Shown piece by piece: positions 39,483 to 53,600 of a stretch of DNA of 64,000 bases. This DNA is from Glandiceps talaboti (lineage: Eukaryota > Hemichordata > Enteropneusta > Spengelidae). The translations under genes were made by a program, and so were the position numbers. The first letter of the stretch is position 1, and each line of letters starts with the position of its first letter. A model generated the notes under the pieces. The model was not told the DNA's origin and ran no database searches. It saw only the letters and a list, made by a program, of their open reading frames with translations. Where the stretch lies: the NCBI RefSeq assembly GCF_964340395.1, contig NC_135568.1, positions 9,596,776-9,660,775 on the forward strand, in the 5' to 3' direction.

Positions 39483-42400
39483 CAAAACATTTACAAATCG
39501 CCTGAATCATGTACACAGTAATGTTCAAAGGTATTGAACAAGTAACCTCATGGTATGTATTTTTTTCTCTATGTTTACACACTGTATTTAATAAGGTTAG
39601 GCCTAATAAAAAAATGTTTGATTCCGGTTACCAGACCCTACTTAGTCTTTTACACCGACCATAACATTCTTTTACGTATTCGAGAGAAAAATAATAACAT
39701 AGTGAACATTGTGAAGTCTCGCAAGACGTTGTGGATACGGGTATTGACATCAAGGTAAGAAGACAATATAAAACTGTTCTTGTAATCTATAATGTCTGTA
39801 CTGTAAATCTGATGAGAAGACACCAATAACACAGAGACCATATGGAAAACAACGGAAACATAACTACTTGAACAAGACACTCAGATATAAAACAAATTAT
39901 AAAAATAAAATATAATGAAAATCTACATACCTTACCTATTCTACAATTGAGCGTAATCGGAACCACACAATTTTTTTTATTACGCATTATAGATATGGAT
40001 TTTTCGTTTCTTTATTGCTATATTTTGGGAAACAATTACTTATGAGCCCAAAGGGGCTGGGCAGATGTTTATTTACTACATATGTTTAATGTACTTGGAT
40101 TTAAATCTGCATGTCAACTATGCTATCATAATGAGATGTTAAACATTTTGTTGGAAAAATATGATAAATGGGTCTATCTTCTGCATTTCTGCATTAAACA
40201 CGTCAAGTCTGAGAGACACAGTTCTAACCGCACAATCAAACCAATCCATCATGTTAGATTTAACAAGTCTTTGACCAGACTTCAAATCAGGCTGTACTAA
40301 TAATGCACGGTGGCCCAATACTCTATTTATTAACAATCACTTTACATGATTTCTCAGCTGGTAAAGATCAGCCGTGATTCCATGTTCGTATTTTTAGTAC
40401 AATTTCACCGACCTGCAATGCCAAGGGGTCGAATTGCGCAACATCTAAAGTAAAAACTCTAAAAAATTACCTATTTGCATCGTGTTTCTTCTCCAAAGTG
40501 AGTAAAATCTCTTCGCTTTCCTATTATCTGTTGTTGATAAATTTTATTAAAAAGTCAAACCCTCCGCAGTATTTTAGCCCCAAGGTGGCTGGAACATGTT
40601 GCCTTCTTGTAAATTGAAAAGAGTTTCCTTTTATTTAATGTAACTCTGTGTATCTTTCAGAAATTATGATACTTAGTAATGTATGATGTCATGGAAGCAA
40701 TATGAAAGCTTACTTAAGATTTTAAAATAGTTTAATCAATGTACAGATAGAAGAAAATGGATTTTCTGTAATGGTGATGACCTGGTATACATTTTACCAT
40801 TGTTAAAAGTTATAGTGTATTCTTATAATCCAATTTCATGGTAGAATAGCGTCTTGTCCAAATGAATCACTACCATTCATGCCAATATTGGAGAGTAGTT
40901 AGCACTGCATTTGTGCAGATGAGTGATTGATGCTCAACATGGAAATGACAGCCTCGTGCAGTTTACCTCATACCCAGCTGGTTATTACAATCTTAACTTT
41001 AAGTCTTCAGTTACAGACTTTGAGGTGCCTCTAAACGAGACATCTGATATAGTGTAGGTGGCGGCATTACCCTTTTTATGTTATTAGCGAGAATGCTATG
41101 CAAATGTCTCATATTGCTAACAACAATAAATGTAAACTCCGAAAAATGCTTTTTAGAAAGTAAGCGACATTAGGTTTACCGTTAACCTTTTTAGCTGAAT
41201 GCCCAAATAATTGAGAAGGTGCTAAGAGAATAATGCTATGGTAAGTAGTTCATTGCAAAGTAAGAGCTGTCCCTTCGAGGCTCGCTTCTTTTATTTGATA
41301 AAAATGTACCAGACACATAATTTCGTACTCTTGTGGATGAATTCAAATTGAAATGCGCGTAATTAGTGCGTAACAGTCAATGCCCACTGGGATGATAATA
41401 TGTTCTGTCCTAGATAATGACAACTCATCAATTTGAGAGCAAGATATTTCTGCCGCAAACATGTCGTGACCCTTGAACATTAACAATGAATTGCTGAAAT
41501 GTAATGGAATGGAGACCGTACTTTCTCTTGTCGATCGTACAGTGGAAGATAAGTTTGTTAATTTAATTTAAATATGAATGTGATTGGTTTGTATAATGAC
41601 CATCTTTAGTCATTTTGTGTAGCAATCAACTCATTCCTCATGTTCATGAAGTATCTAATAACTGCATTTTAGAAGTGACCTAACTTCTTCGGCAGTAACC
41701 ATGCCCTTTTTGGCCAATACCCACCCTCTTTTAGGGCAATACTGCCATACAAAGATATATTATAGGTCGAAAGAAAATTAAATACTGTCGATGTGCTTTT
41801 GTGCATAAGTCACTTGTTTTGAACACAGGAATATTTCGATCGCCAATAATAACTTTATCATTGTATGGTGCGCTGCAGGGTTCACAAAGGATTTCAAGAA
41901 TCCGGATTAATACAGAGATTAATGTACATAATCTCTAGGTGTTTAATATCAGATAGTTGTTCCACCAAGGTCATAACATTCATAACTTATATCATCAACA
42001 CTCCATCTAGCGAAAATGAAAAGGGCTAGTCAGCTGATTATCTGCGCGCGCACAAGACGTAAAACTGCCATCCGTATTGTAAAACTAGAAAACAATAATT
42101 TTCATAATATTATTACCACAAAGGCGCTCTACATAGATTTTAAAAATTGCTACAACATACACATGTCATTTTGCAGAAAATATTTCCATCATCTATATAA
42201 TGTTCAAATAAAAAATACTTTATGGGGTAAAACGTTACATGTTATAGGGGTATACTTATTTTCAACCTTCTATGCAGCTATAAGTCCATATATGTATGTT
42301 TTGTAGCAATATTTTACAGGCTCCCAGTCGGCGCGACGACTCTTTCATAATCTGCTTAGTTCGATATTAAAAGCCAGGTCCTGGAACGGAAACAGTATGT

Positions 42401-45400
42401 ACTCATACGAACGCTAAGCTAAACTGATACTTACATAGTATAACTGATGAGACATCTGCGTGTGTGTAAGGGGGTTATACACTGTTTAATACAAGACGCC
42501 GAAGCTATTGTCAAGAAAGATTGAAGGTTTGGGATAGAGTTGAGCCTGTTATATTGACAACATTAAATATATATTATTAATGTTCGACTTCGAAAAAACA
42601 TCATCATTAACGTCATTATTTATTACGGTTTGTTTTCCGGGGTTTTCTAATGGACAACGGATACTTCAGTCTTTAAAGGTTTCACGTGATGCAATGTTTA
42701 CAACAAAACTAAACAGTTTCAAAATTTAGAATCATAGTTTATTTTTTTAAATGAAAGTTAGAGGTCTACAGTTTCCTTTCTTTCAGTTTCAACAGATGCA
42801 AACCATGTTGTCACAAAGTAGCAACAACACAATAAAACCTGTACAGAGCAGCGAATGCAAAATTATGCACTTGTTGTGCTAAACTTCAATCCTGCATTCT
42901 TTATCTCATCAAAAACAAAGCCTTTCAAAATGGATTCAACTTGTTGACCAACAGCTTCCTTGTTTTATAGATCATCCCTATCAATGGCGAATGATAAATT
43001 AAAAACATTAGCACAACAAGAGCTCCTAGTCCTACCACATTTAGCAATACATCCTCATTATGAATTCACTTCTTGACACAGAAAGCAACTATATATTATA
43101 TATCTCTTAAGGCAGTCTCTGAATTTTTACACGTCTTCCTAATAGTCTAAACTGAGACTCTCAGAAAAGAACACTGCAGTTTTTTCGTCGTTATTTATTA
43201 CACAAAGCTGAAGTAATAAAATGTGCAAATCTTAGTGTCACGCTTGCATTTATCCGAAAGGCAATCGACGTCTTTCACGGGATTTGCTTCCGTAACTACA
43301 TAAAATCTGGAAGATTTAGGACTTTTTAAACTTCTTATCCTGCCAAGTACTATGGAAATTTAGTCAAAATGCAAGTTAATATCAACTAATTCGAACGTAA
43401 AGACCACAGGAAAGAAATTGACAAGCCCAAGGTCCGTAATAAATATACATTCTAAGCTGATTTCTCGTCGGGTGGGGTCAGTGCTATGGCGCCGCCATAA
43501 CACAATTGATAATTCTGTCTCTTTTCGATGTAGTGTATTGAAACCATGAGAACGAGAAAACTGGTTTGAACGATGATAATGCCATATGAATGAACAAACA
43601 TGCAAAAGATAGCCATTGGTGTATCATTTGCACCTACAGGTGAAACTCTTATTGTGGAGCTTCGTAGATTGTCTTAATAAATCAATCAATAGGAACCTTT
43701 AAGTTTTTTTACACAAGTGTACATGGATGTTCTCTTTGCGTGGTCAAATACAAACCTATGATGTGATGACGGACGGTAACATTACTTGTTAAGCCTCCCA
43801 ATACTATGGTTAGCACGATGGCAACTGATCAATATGAAAATAGCCATTTAATGCAATGGCTTACAAATCAATAATTCATTCAGATTTGACAATAGACTGT
43901 GTTAAAATGAAGCGATCAAAAAGTCTCTATTTAAACTTTAATCGAAAAATATAACAACCAATTGTCTGCTGTTCTAGATTTTATTTGACAAGAAATGAAT
44001 TAATAAGTTTGTCTTAACTTGGACAATGAGGAACTTAATGGAGTTACACTACTCCTAGTTCATTAACTTCCGTTCTTTTGTTGTAATTGTGTTGGCAAAT
44101 TTTACTATTAATCAGAGGATAATCCAGCACTTTAATATTTAATCGTGTCCTTTCTTAATTCCAGACAGTCCTGTCTTGAGACTTGGCTTCCTTTCTTTGT
44201 GTTTCGACTTTCTGATATTTCACACCATAAGAGTTTAGTAATTTAAACTGTGCCATAGGAAACAGCCTATCGCATAACTAGACATCATATATATATGCAC
44301 ACTGTAGGTTGCCGCTAAGCTCTTAACTAAACCGCACGGGAATACACACTTGTATGCCCTGATATGAAAATATGTTGTTTAAGCAAATTTGGTGGGTCAG
44401 GTACAGGTCACTTATACATGGGTATTACTCGACGGGTAGGCTGCTTTGGATCCGAATGTTCTGACTGTGTGATACTCAAAGGGTAGCTTGCTTTGGTACC
44501 AAACATTCTAACTGTTAATTTAAATGAACCTGTAATTTATTATTCAAGTATCGCGTTGATGTGCTGATATCTTATTGGTGAGGGGCGAGGTTATTTTAAC
44601 GTAACTTCATTCGATAGTATAATGTTGATTAAGCAGGAAACCACGTTTGTGGTAATTTAACTTTGAAGTTGTCTTTGCATTTTCCCACAAATGGAAACTG
44701 TTATGGATACATTAACATATGTTTTAAGAATAAATTGTAAATGTCTGAGCTTTGTAAGTTCCCATGGCAACTGTTATCAGGTGTTTTTAATGGTCTTTAT
44801 AAGCGAAAGGGGGTTCTGTGTGTATACACGCATTTCAAAATATGGACATTTTGTGAAATATCGGGAATACCTTTATGTCTTGTTTTTCCCCAAGGTAATG
44901 TGCTAGCCTGACTGTGAACGTGTTTTAGAATATTTTGATATAAACACAAGTATTGCCATTTCGTCATATTTTGAAACAGGTTCATGGATTTTTTGTTGAA
45001 TCAAAGCAGAATGTAGGGATATGTGTAGATATAAGAATCAGAAGCACATTATTCCCGATTCCACAATTGTGCTAACGAAAACTACGTTACTAGTATTTGA
45101 TAATGTACATTATTCAGATAAAAGAATATTTTACACAGTCAGTTGTTTCACAACTTGTTCCAAACGTTATTGTGAATTCGAGGAGTGTGGACATGTAAAT
45201 GATAGCTCTTGTACATAGGGACTTTCCTTTGAAAAGGAGGAATATTTGTAGTTTGTGGAATGAAGTCAGCAAAGAAACTCAACAAGGACTGGATAATTAT
45301 ATCATCGCTTATGCAGGAACACGTAACACAATCCTCAAATGGACTTACGAATGTGACGCTGGACCGTCATATATGCTAAAAGACACCGATTAACTAAGAC

Positions 45401-45429
45401 TTAAACGTTTTTTGTAATATGATGTGTGT
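39483..45429. other. No gene seen
   Basis: About 6 kb without recognisable repeats or exons. Frames at 42016-42306, 43360-43605 and 44691-45393 show no domain or signal peptide. One at 44691 ends near a CCCAAG|GTAATG donor-like site. Confidence 0.5.
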
Positions 45430-46480
45430 TTTAAATACAGATTTGGCAGTGGAAAGGAGAAATTTATAGTTTCTATTTGAACTATACTGCCATAGACTTA
45501 ATTAGTAGGCAGGAAAAAAGCATGATTTACATTTTACCCACAGACATAAAAACTTAGTTACTAAGTTTAACTTAGTAAAATCCGAACTCACGGTTTTCGG
45601 TTTAACTTCAGAGCTATGAGCGAAGTAATTGCCAGGATATTTTTTTATGAAAAGAACTAAAGGAGAGGGTAGAACAAATGTAAGAGATAAGAAGTAATGG
45701 GAGGACTGGAGACTTGTATGGGATACATTTTTATTATATTGATGAGAGAACTTAATGAGAGTCTAAAACAACTGTATTTTTATATCTTAATTGCGTACTT
45801 AGGTAAGAATGTAATGAGAGGGCAGGGTAATGTATGGTTTACGTCTTAACCACAGATCTAAGAACAAAGAAGACAGAACAGGAAATGTGTGGTTTATGTT
45901 TTGGCTAAAGATGTATGAACTGAGTAGAAAGCAGAAATGAACAATTATGACAATTATGACAATTGAACAACAGAATTGACAATTGGAGTAGTGGGTAAGA
46001 GAATGTACATTTTTATGTTTATATTTTATTCACAGATCTACGAACTTAGTCATTAAATGTGAACGGGAGAAATGGATTGTTTATGTATTGCCCACAGGGC
46101 TAAGAGGTTTATTAGTGGACAGGACAGGAGACGTGTATGATTTATGTGTAAAGCACAAAACTAAGAACTTTATCACAAAGCTAAATGCGTGGCTGTGTTT
46201 GAACCACAGAGATGAGAACTTAGTTAGCGGACAGGGGAAATGCATCGTTCATGATTTAACCACAGAACTAAGAACGTAGTGAGAGAGCAGGAGGAATTAT
46301 GGTTTATGTTTTACCTACAGGGCTAAAGACTAACTACAGTGCTAAGACGTCAGTGGACAGATGGAAGGCGTGGTTTATACTTTGACCACAGGGCTGAGAA
46401 CTTAGTCAGTGGGCACGACAAATGTATAGTTCATGTTTTAACCACAAAGAAGAGAAGTTAGTGGGTAGTAGAAAGGAAAC
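45430..46480. repeat. Decayed minisatellite, period about 60 bp
   Basis: About ten recurrences of CACAG-x-GCTAAGAACTTAGT followed by GTGGACAGGAGAAATG and GGTTTATGTTTTAACC. The best-preserved units begin near 46036, 46096, 46157, 46206, 46262, 46386 and 46443. The spacing varies from 50 to 70 bases. Frames running through it are incidental. Confidence 0.72.
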
Positions 46481-48437
46481 CTACAAATGCACAGCAATGA
46501 GTGGGAGGGACGATGGCGTCTACAACTGTCGTGGCCAGCTGATTCGTTTGACTATGAGAAGGAGTGGGACTGAACGTACGGAAGCATCGGGTTTCATCCT
46601 TGACAAATTAACCAGCATGTAAGGACAGCGTTTGATTCATCCATTGATTAGAAGATAAACATCAAACTCAACTGTAACAACAGATGCTTTGATTATTACT
46701 TTGATCTGTGTTTGATCTAGTATGTCTGCATATTTGTTACAGAAGTACGGTTGGTACTCGCCAGATACATTTAATGATCTCGTTACAGACGGATTGCAGA
46801 CAGTCATTACATTCTAGCAAACAAATGGGGATTTAATTCTTCATAAATTGAATTAGCCAATTATACGTGGGTTTAACTGATAACCCTGGTATGATCAAGT
46901 TTATAAATCTCTCTACCTCAATTAAAAACGAATACAGTTCTACGTTAAAAGTTTTGATATTTTTTGTTAGAAGTAGTGAGCAAACCATAGGTTGGAGCAA
47001 TTGGTCTTATGCATGCAAAGGTAATGGTTCTACCATCTGTAAGCCTCTATTATACGTTATTGACTACGCTGTAGATTTTGATATCATTGTCTAACAGTTT
47101 CATGTATACAAATTGTGAATTTTGAAGGCAATTATTTGATCAACATGTCTATTCCCATCCAACAAAATACACGTAAAGTGTATACACCTCACTATTTGTT
47201 CATACATGCATAGCGAGTTGTTACATAAGCGAACCAATGGCCGAAAATTTCAGACTTCTTTGGTGTCAAAATAGGGGTTCATGGACATTTAAGTACTTTG
47301 CGTGTATCTTAATATGCCATGCTTTAACACATGGCTTCAATGCTGGCAATAGCAAGTGATGATTACGTGTTCCTTAGTAATTAGAATACCACACAGGTGT
47401 CTTTTTTTCGCCCTTCTCCATAAAAACGTTTCAATAAGTTTATAATCTTTTAACCTTATACCTTCACTAGAATGGCATATAATAGTACATCTGGAATTTA
47501 TAAAAACCGATTGATGATTTCCAGACATAGGTATGGACTTTGTGTTAATGAAATAAAACACCTATTTGTAGCATATATTTCATAATAAATTTAAGAATAG
47601 CGTATAGAAAGAATAACATACGATAGTAACACATGTCTTTCCGTTGCTGTCTTGGAGAAATTATTGCTTTACGGTAATCTATTTATCATTTACTCCTTCT
47701 ATTGTGGCTAGTAGTATATGCAATTCCTGAACATTTATGTCTACTAATATTTCATAACTTTGATTTGAATAAAAGAATAAAATTATGTGTTTTCCTTGTA
47801 ATGTAGATATCTTGTACTATGCAGATGTTTGATGAACTATTTCTTGTGTATCTTACATGCACAAATTACCATTCATGTGGTGAAGACATATTTACACCTG
47901 CATGATCTGTTCTATGTTACATGTTTGAATGGTTTTGCAATACTAATAATGCATTTAAAACCAGGGGAACAAAACGGAAACAAGATGAAAATAAGTTGTG
48001 GCATTACCTGGGCAGTAAAATGAAAGCATAGTCGACTAAGAGAGATCAACATTACGGTTCCTTCTGTTAACTTCGAGATATATAGAAAAGTGTCGCCTAT
48101 TCACTTGCTCGGGTGTAATGTAATTGTTTGCATCTCTAGAATGGTTTGCAATATTGCTGATAAAAGGATCAATACAACTGATCAAACATTAAGGTTGCTT
48201 TGCCAGAAATGATTTACTCCTTGAAAAATACCTTGTGCTTGGAATTGTGCTTTTGGTTACAGTGATCATAAGATAAGATAAGATATACATTTACCGTCCA
48301 CTAAAGCATTGACATTTGCTTTGCATGAATCATCAAGGGAAAATAAAAGGAATAGCATGCTATGAACTACTCCAGCTATTCTTAATGTCAATGACTTAAA
48401 GTATAATTCAGCTCAAACTTTCTTAAGTTCAAATTGC

Positions 48438-48653
48438 TCAGGAATGGCCATAAGTAGTGCTACTAGCTTCTACAACTGTTGATTCAGTTTTATGTAATGT
48501 ATTATCAAAATCGCAAATATTGGGAACAATCACTGAACAATGGTGAGCCTGTGATAAGACAGTGCTCAGAAACGCAATTGTTGTTTGACACAGACATCCC
48601 GATATGATCAAGGAAAGAAAGTTTAACAACACTTTTCGATGGTATTCCATCAT
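48438..48653 (-). other. Small frame with signal-peptide-like start
   Basis: The ATG-initiated frame of 71 codons starts MMEYHRK and continues with the hydrophobic run VLLNFLSLIISGCLC. A polar tail with two cysteines (HHC and NIC) follows. It is complete without introns. The layout fits a small secreted protein, but nothing upstream or downstream supports transcription, and such a frame is expected by chance now and then. Confidence 0.15.
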
Positions 48654-48779
48654 CTTTTCATACCACCCCTGGTATAAAAAGTGATGGCCGAAACATGGTA
48701 TATGTTAGCATGATTGTTTTGCCGACAAGTTATAAAACTGTTGGTATTATTGTTATCATGATCCCCAAATATTGTTACA

Positions 48780-48870
48780 GTTTACACAAGATGTAATACA
48801 GTGTCACAATTGATTTTCATTAGAACACAATATTCGGCGGCCATATTGGATTGTCACTTAATTTTCATAT
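48780..48870. repeat. Block I fragment
   Basis: Contains AATATTCGGCGGCCATATTG followed by GATTGTCACTTAATTTT, matching the GTGGCCATATTGGATT part of block I near 50600. Confidence 0.3.
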
Positions 48871-49715
48871 CTTTCTGACTTCTGTTTCAAAACTTTGTCT
48901 GAGACGCCTGATTTGTTTTCTTGATTTTACGTAAAAGTGGATTGGAGTTTTCCTCAACAAAGTAACACCAAATGTTTAGAAATATAATTGTTGGCCATTA
49001 TAGCGTTAAGAGTAGCCTATTTCACAGCCTTCTAGCGTGTTAATGTCATGTCGACAAAGACTTTACAAAGTGACGGATTCCGTTAACATGTCAATCAAAA
49101 GCTTTCTTACACGTCCGACACGTCGTTCACAGGAACCTGTGAATCCTATACACGTAAACGTTATGGCGTGACATCATCAATCTCTACTTTATGTGAGAAT
49201 GTCCGATCATTCGACAATTTAAAACAAAAGTTTGACATTTGCTTATAAATAATTTCACGTTGTACATTCGTAACACTGAATTTGATATGGTTAGATATTT
49301 TCATAGACAATATTTGTTGGAGATTTTTAATAGGTTTAAACAGTAATTAATAAAGCAGTTTTTTAAAGGGTACTCACAGAATGTGTGACAACATTTTAAT
49401 CAGAAGTCCACTGAGAAGACAGCAATATGCTGAGAAACCGCACTAAGTATAAATAAAACTATATTTAAACACGTACTGCCTGAGGTAAAGTTTTGAATTT
49501 GAAAGGCTTCTCTTCAGACAATGTAATATCAGACGAACAAAAGTTGCCCGTTTTGAACATGCATTATTTAACGACATGAAACGGCAAGTCGATATTTTAT
49601 AAAGGTCAATTAATATGTAAAAATTGGAACATCCTATTATTTCTCCCTTCATCGATTGGTGTCTGTTGATTGAGACAGTGCACCCTTATTGTTAAGGCTA
49701 TCTTTGGAATACAAG

Positions 49716-50133
49716 CCTTGCAAGAGTTGGCGAGAAATGCCTCTGATCAGAACTTTATTAGTGATGGACAATTAAAACTGTCTTTGAAGGTGCCGAAAGG
49801 TCCTCTCCGTGTCACACTTTCAACCCGACAAAGAAACAAAAGCGGGGTTCTTATGTACATTCACATGATGATTTTATCAATTTCGTTTTATGTGTCTGTG
49901 AAAATTAGTCATATGGGATAGGATGATATGGCTATTACATAAGCAAGCTGACAAGTACATCAAGTACATCCAGATCCTACATTAGAGGCACCAGCTGTTG
50001 TTTTATGTCAATGTACGTCAGTTTGATAGTATGATAAGGAGAAGACATTACGGCACCTTCAAAGCTAGTTTCAATTGTCCATCACCAATAAAACGACGTT
50101 CTGACAGAAGCATCTCTAGACACCTGCTTTAAG
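49716..50133. mobile_element. Foldback element with about 115-base arms
   Basis: The left arm (49716-49832) and right arm (50017-50133) are reverse complements with moderate divergence. They share GTGATGGACAATT, CTTTGAAGGTGCCG and a CAGAAC block. The 83-codon frame across the left arm has no counterpart in the right arm, so it is probably not a gene. No target duplication recognised. Confidence 0.65.
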
Positions 50134-50249
50134 TGTTGAAGTTTCTTTCTTGGTTAGAATAAATTATGAATTTCATTTCCAATACACTTATATGTAGTTG
50201 TACTAGTTTTACAACTGTTTGAACTTGGTATGTAATGAATTTTGTTAAT

Positions 50250-50306
50250 ATGTGATATGATATGATATGATATGATATGATATAATATGACATGATATGA
50301 TATTAG

Positions 50307-50383
<77 letters not shown>

Positions 50384-50470
50384 ATATCATGTCATCATAA
50401 CATAGCATACCATTTCATATCATATCATATCATATTATATCATATCATATCATTTCATATCATATCAAAT
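50250..50470. repeat. Palindromic microsatellite: (GATAT)n - (TA)n - (ATATC)n
   Basis: GATAT/GATATG repeats (50256-50308) are followed by (AT)n (50313-50380) and then CATATCATAT repeats (50381-50467) that are the reverse complement of the left side. The whole 220 bases can fold into one imperfect hairpin. Confidence 0.85.
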
Positions 50471-50479
50471 TCTACCAAA

Positions 50480-50640
50480 CTTTGACGTTTGAAAGCTTGC
50501 TCCTGCTCCTGTTGACATAATAAAAGGAAATTTTGGGGTTCATGGTCTTATTGTCAAGCAGATCGACAATGTTTGTGATTGAGATAATACAGTATTAAGT
50601 GGCCATATTGGATTCTAAAGTGGCTTAATGTTGACTCTAA
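50480..50640. repeat. Block I copy
   Basis: TGAAAGCTTG, GACATAATAAAAG, GGGGTTCATGGTCTTATTGT and AGTGGCCATATTGGATT follow the order seen at 25690 and 34580. The copy starts directly after the palindromic microsatellite. Confidence 0.4.
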
Positions 50641-53600
50641 TTTCAAATATTCATATGGTAACTCATTATTAATTTCCGAAGGATGGACGACTACAATGGG
50701 CTCTGTTCGTCCGTCATTTATGTGACATTCAATATCCAGTTTCATTCAAACCTAGCACAAAGGTGACATATCATATGGGACATATGCCAGTTACTTTCGT
50801 TTGCAAATTTGACCGAGTTAAACATTTACTGTGTGATAAGAAAAAAATATAATATATAGATATTCCGTTAAAGCTGTCTGTGTTAAGACCATGGTCATTT
50901 ACCATAACTTTGGTATCAAGGGTGTATAACCAAAAGCAAGCCTTTAACTGCATATCGCACTATTTTGTTCACCTTGTGATATTTTCGTGATCAATATCTT
51001 TCAAATCATGTCAAAGGTGATACAAAAGAAGAGTCATACACACATGCATCAGGATGCTGCTTATATCACTTCCTTCTGAATGACTGGCTATATTTTGTTT
51101 TAAAATCCACCATTTATACAGTTATTCAAGAATAAAAATAACATTCACTTGTCCTGATACTAGTATTTATCCAAATATCATCAGATGTGACCTCTTCTGT
51201 CTGTATCTTTATATTAACCTTGAACTTTACCCTCTAAGTCAAAATATAATATAAACATCAATTTCATCTGTTAGTCACAGAAGTAAAGTATTTAAGGGGG
51301 GGGGGGGCTGTGTTATATGCAAACTTGTTTTTCTTGAATTTCGTTAAGAATGGTTATTAAGTAACAACATAACAGTGAAATGTGACATGGTACTTTAATG
51401 GAGAACGGTTCAATAATGTTATTATAAAGCTTACTGTGAGTTTATAGTGCAAAGGTCAATGGAACATTGACCACACTTGAATTAAGGTCATCTGTAATCA
51501 TTAAAGAGTGTGTTAATGGTATCAGTCATTGTAGATATGTTCTAAAGATCAACGTCATACTGTATATACCTTTCATAAGGAAAAAGAACATGTCATTTTG
51601 TTTTCATCGTCCACCGACAATTGGTCATTAAGGCGATATGGTCAACGGAAACATGACATTTAGCGGAATAATTGTCCTGCTTAGGCCACAAAAGACTGGA
51701 ACGTTTGGTTATGTAAAGATTAATTGCAATCTGGCAAAGTATACCCCAAATCAATCGAGACTGATTTTTCAAACTGTAAAGTAAATATTTTTAACGCCTT
51801 TACCTAAAAATGATTATTATGTCAATACACATTTCATGTCAACTTTAATTGTACAATTTCTCAAACAGTGAATAAAACATAATCAATGTGAACCTGACAC
51901 TACGTGTGTTTCGTCCACGCCAAGGCAGAGCCTGGCAGCATTATGTAGTAAGGTTAACAGGTGCCTGTCAATATACGTTTGAAAGTCAACACAGAGCTAG
52001 CAATATTGGTAATAATGTCAAAGGGAAGCTGTCAATATTTGCGAAAAAGTGTAAGGTGTTGTATATAGCATGTAGAGAAGAATTTCTGATTGCTATTCAT
52101 TCATGCATTCGCCATTGATGAATTGCCTTTCATAACAGCAGACGAAGATGACTTCACACTACCATATCGATTTTCCCAGTCACGCGCAGGTACATCACAT
52201 ATACACAGAATGCTAATGTACTATAGCTTTCAATAATACCATATTCGCCTTCATTAAGTAATAATCTGTTAGAAAGTCTGCGAATCGGACGGATTATCGC
52301 TGTTACCTATCACTTTCAATTTGGTCTATTGCGCCAGAACTTCATCTTCCGTTTTATTTTCCTCAGAAATTTCCCAATAATGAAATTGGCAAATAGCCAG
52401 TCATGCACGCTATAGCTGTTGCTAGGCTACCAAAAATCACTCAAACAGATTAGAAAATTTCGAGAGCCATTAAAGGCGCATTAGTGAAAATGAGAAAATG
52501 ATAGATATTTTAACTACTTGATGAGCACCGCTAATGAAATTAAAAAGGGTGTGAACAAACACAATTTGCGAGTTGAGGTAAGGACGAGGAACAGTCAATT
52601 ACCCCTGTGGACACGCAATATGGGAGATTTCCTTTAGGGGGAAAGTCTTAATTATAAATTGTGTCTAAAAATCCATGTAAAATGTTTTGAGGATGAAAAA
52701 TACAAGTATGTCTTGCTGCTTAAATACAAAAGCATTGGGTTATGGTATTCAATGTACATTGCCAAAGTTGGTCAACCGCGACTTAAACAATATGGTGAGA
52801 CAGTTTTTTGGTGGACTTGTGTCAATATTTTCTCATTCCATCCCCGCCTTGTAATTCATGGATAAAATGTATAACTACTTCATTTTCGTCCACACGACAG
52901 AAATCGATACTAAATTCCCATATACATTCCTGCTAACGACAAGTTGTTGAAACCCAGTGGAAATATTCATCAATGCGCCTGACAAAATGACTTATAGTTC
53001 ACAACCACGGAGCCACACCTAGAAGGCCGTTATTTCTTTTATATGTAGGTGTTACATGCCGTTGGCGTGAGCATGTCAATTGATTCTAGTCTTGTTTTTG
53101 CCAAGGTCAAAGTATATACAGTAAGAAGTTCGAAAAAGCTGTGAATTTATTATTGATCATAAACGCACCGATACAATACGTGCGAAAACTAACAAAAAAA
53201 GAGTGAAAATTGTTACAAATTTGAGAGGAATTCAGGAAAGGATGGGAAAATGTCAGTACTGCAAAGAACGTTTGGATCGAAGAAAGAAGTAAAATTTCGC
53301 CTCATGCATTTATGAAACATAATATCCAGGATTGAGTTTCTTGTGTCATAATCAAGCTATTTTGTAAAACTGTGTACCAGGTGATTTGTATTTGACGGTT
53401 GGTATTCACCTAATAACGTTTTATCATTCTATTTGCGAAGATTAAATTTGCAAACGGCGCTGTCAAAATGATACTATGACCCAATTCTCTGTGTGAGTTT
53501 GTTAATGTAACTTGAACTTGTACATGGTATTGCTAAAGCTGTCTTGAAGATCTATATAAAGACATAACTATCGATAACTTTATGCTATATATATCTTTTT

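Larger units (their letters stand above)
46481..49715. other. No gene confirmed
   Basis: 46480-46620 is clearly richer in G+C than its surroundings. It carries an open frame (TAMSGRDDGVYNCRGQLIRL onward) ending at a GTAAGG donor-like site. The remainder is featureless apart from entries listed separately. Confidence 0.3.

Noticed and set aside
45021-45218. Cys-containing frame as a possible secreted peptide
   Set aside because: No signal peptide and no splice context.
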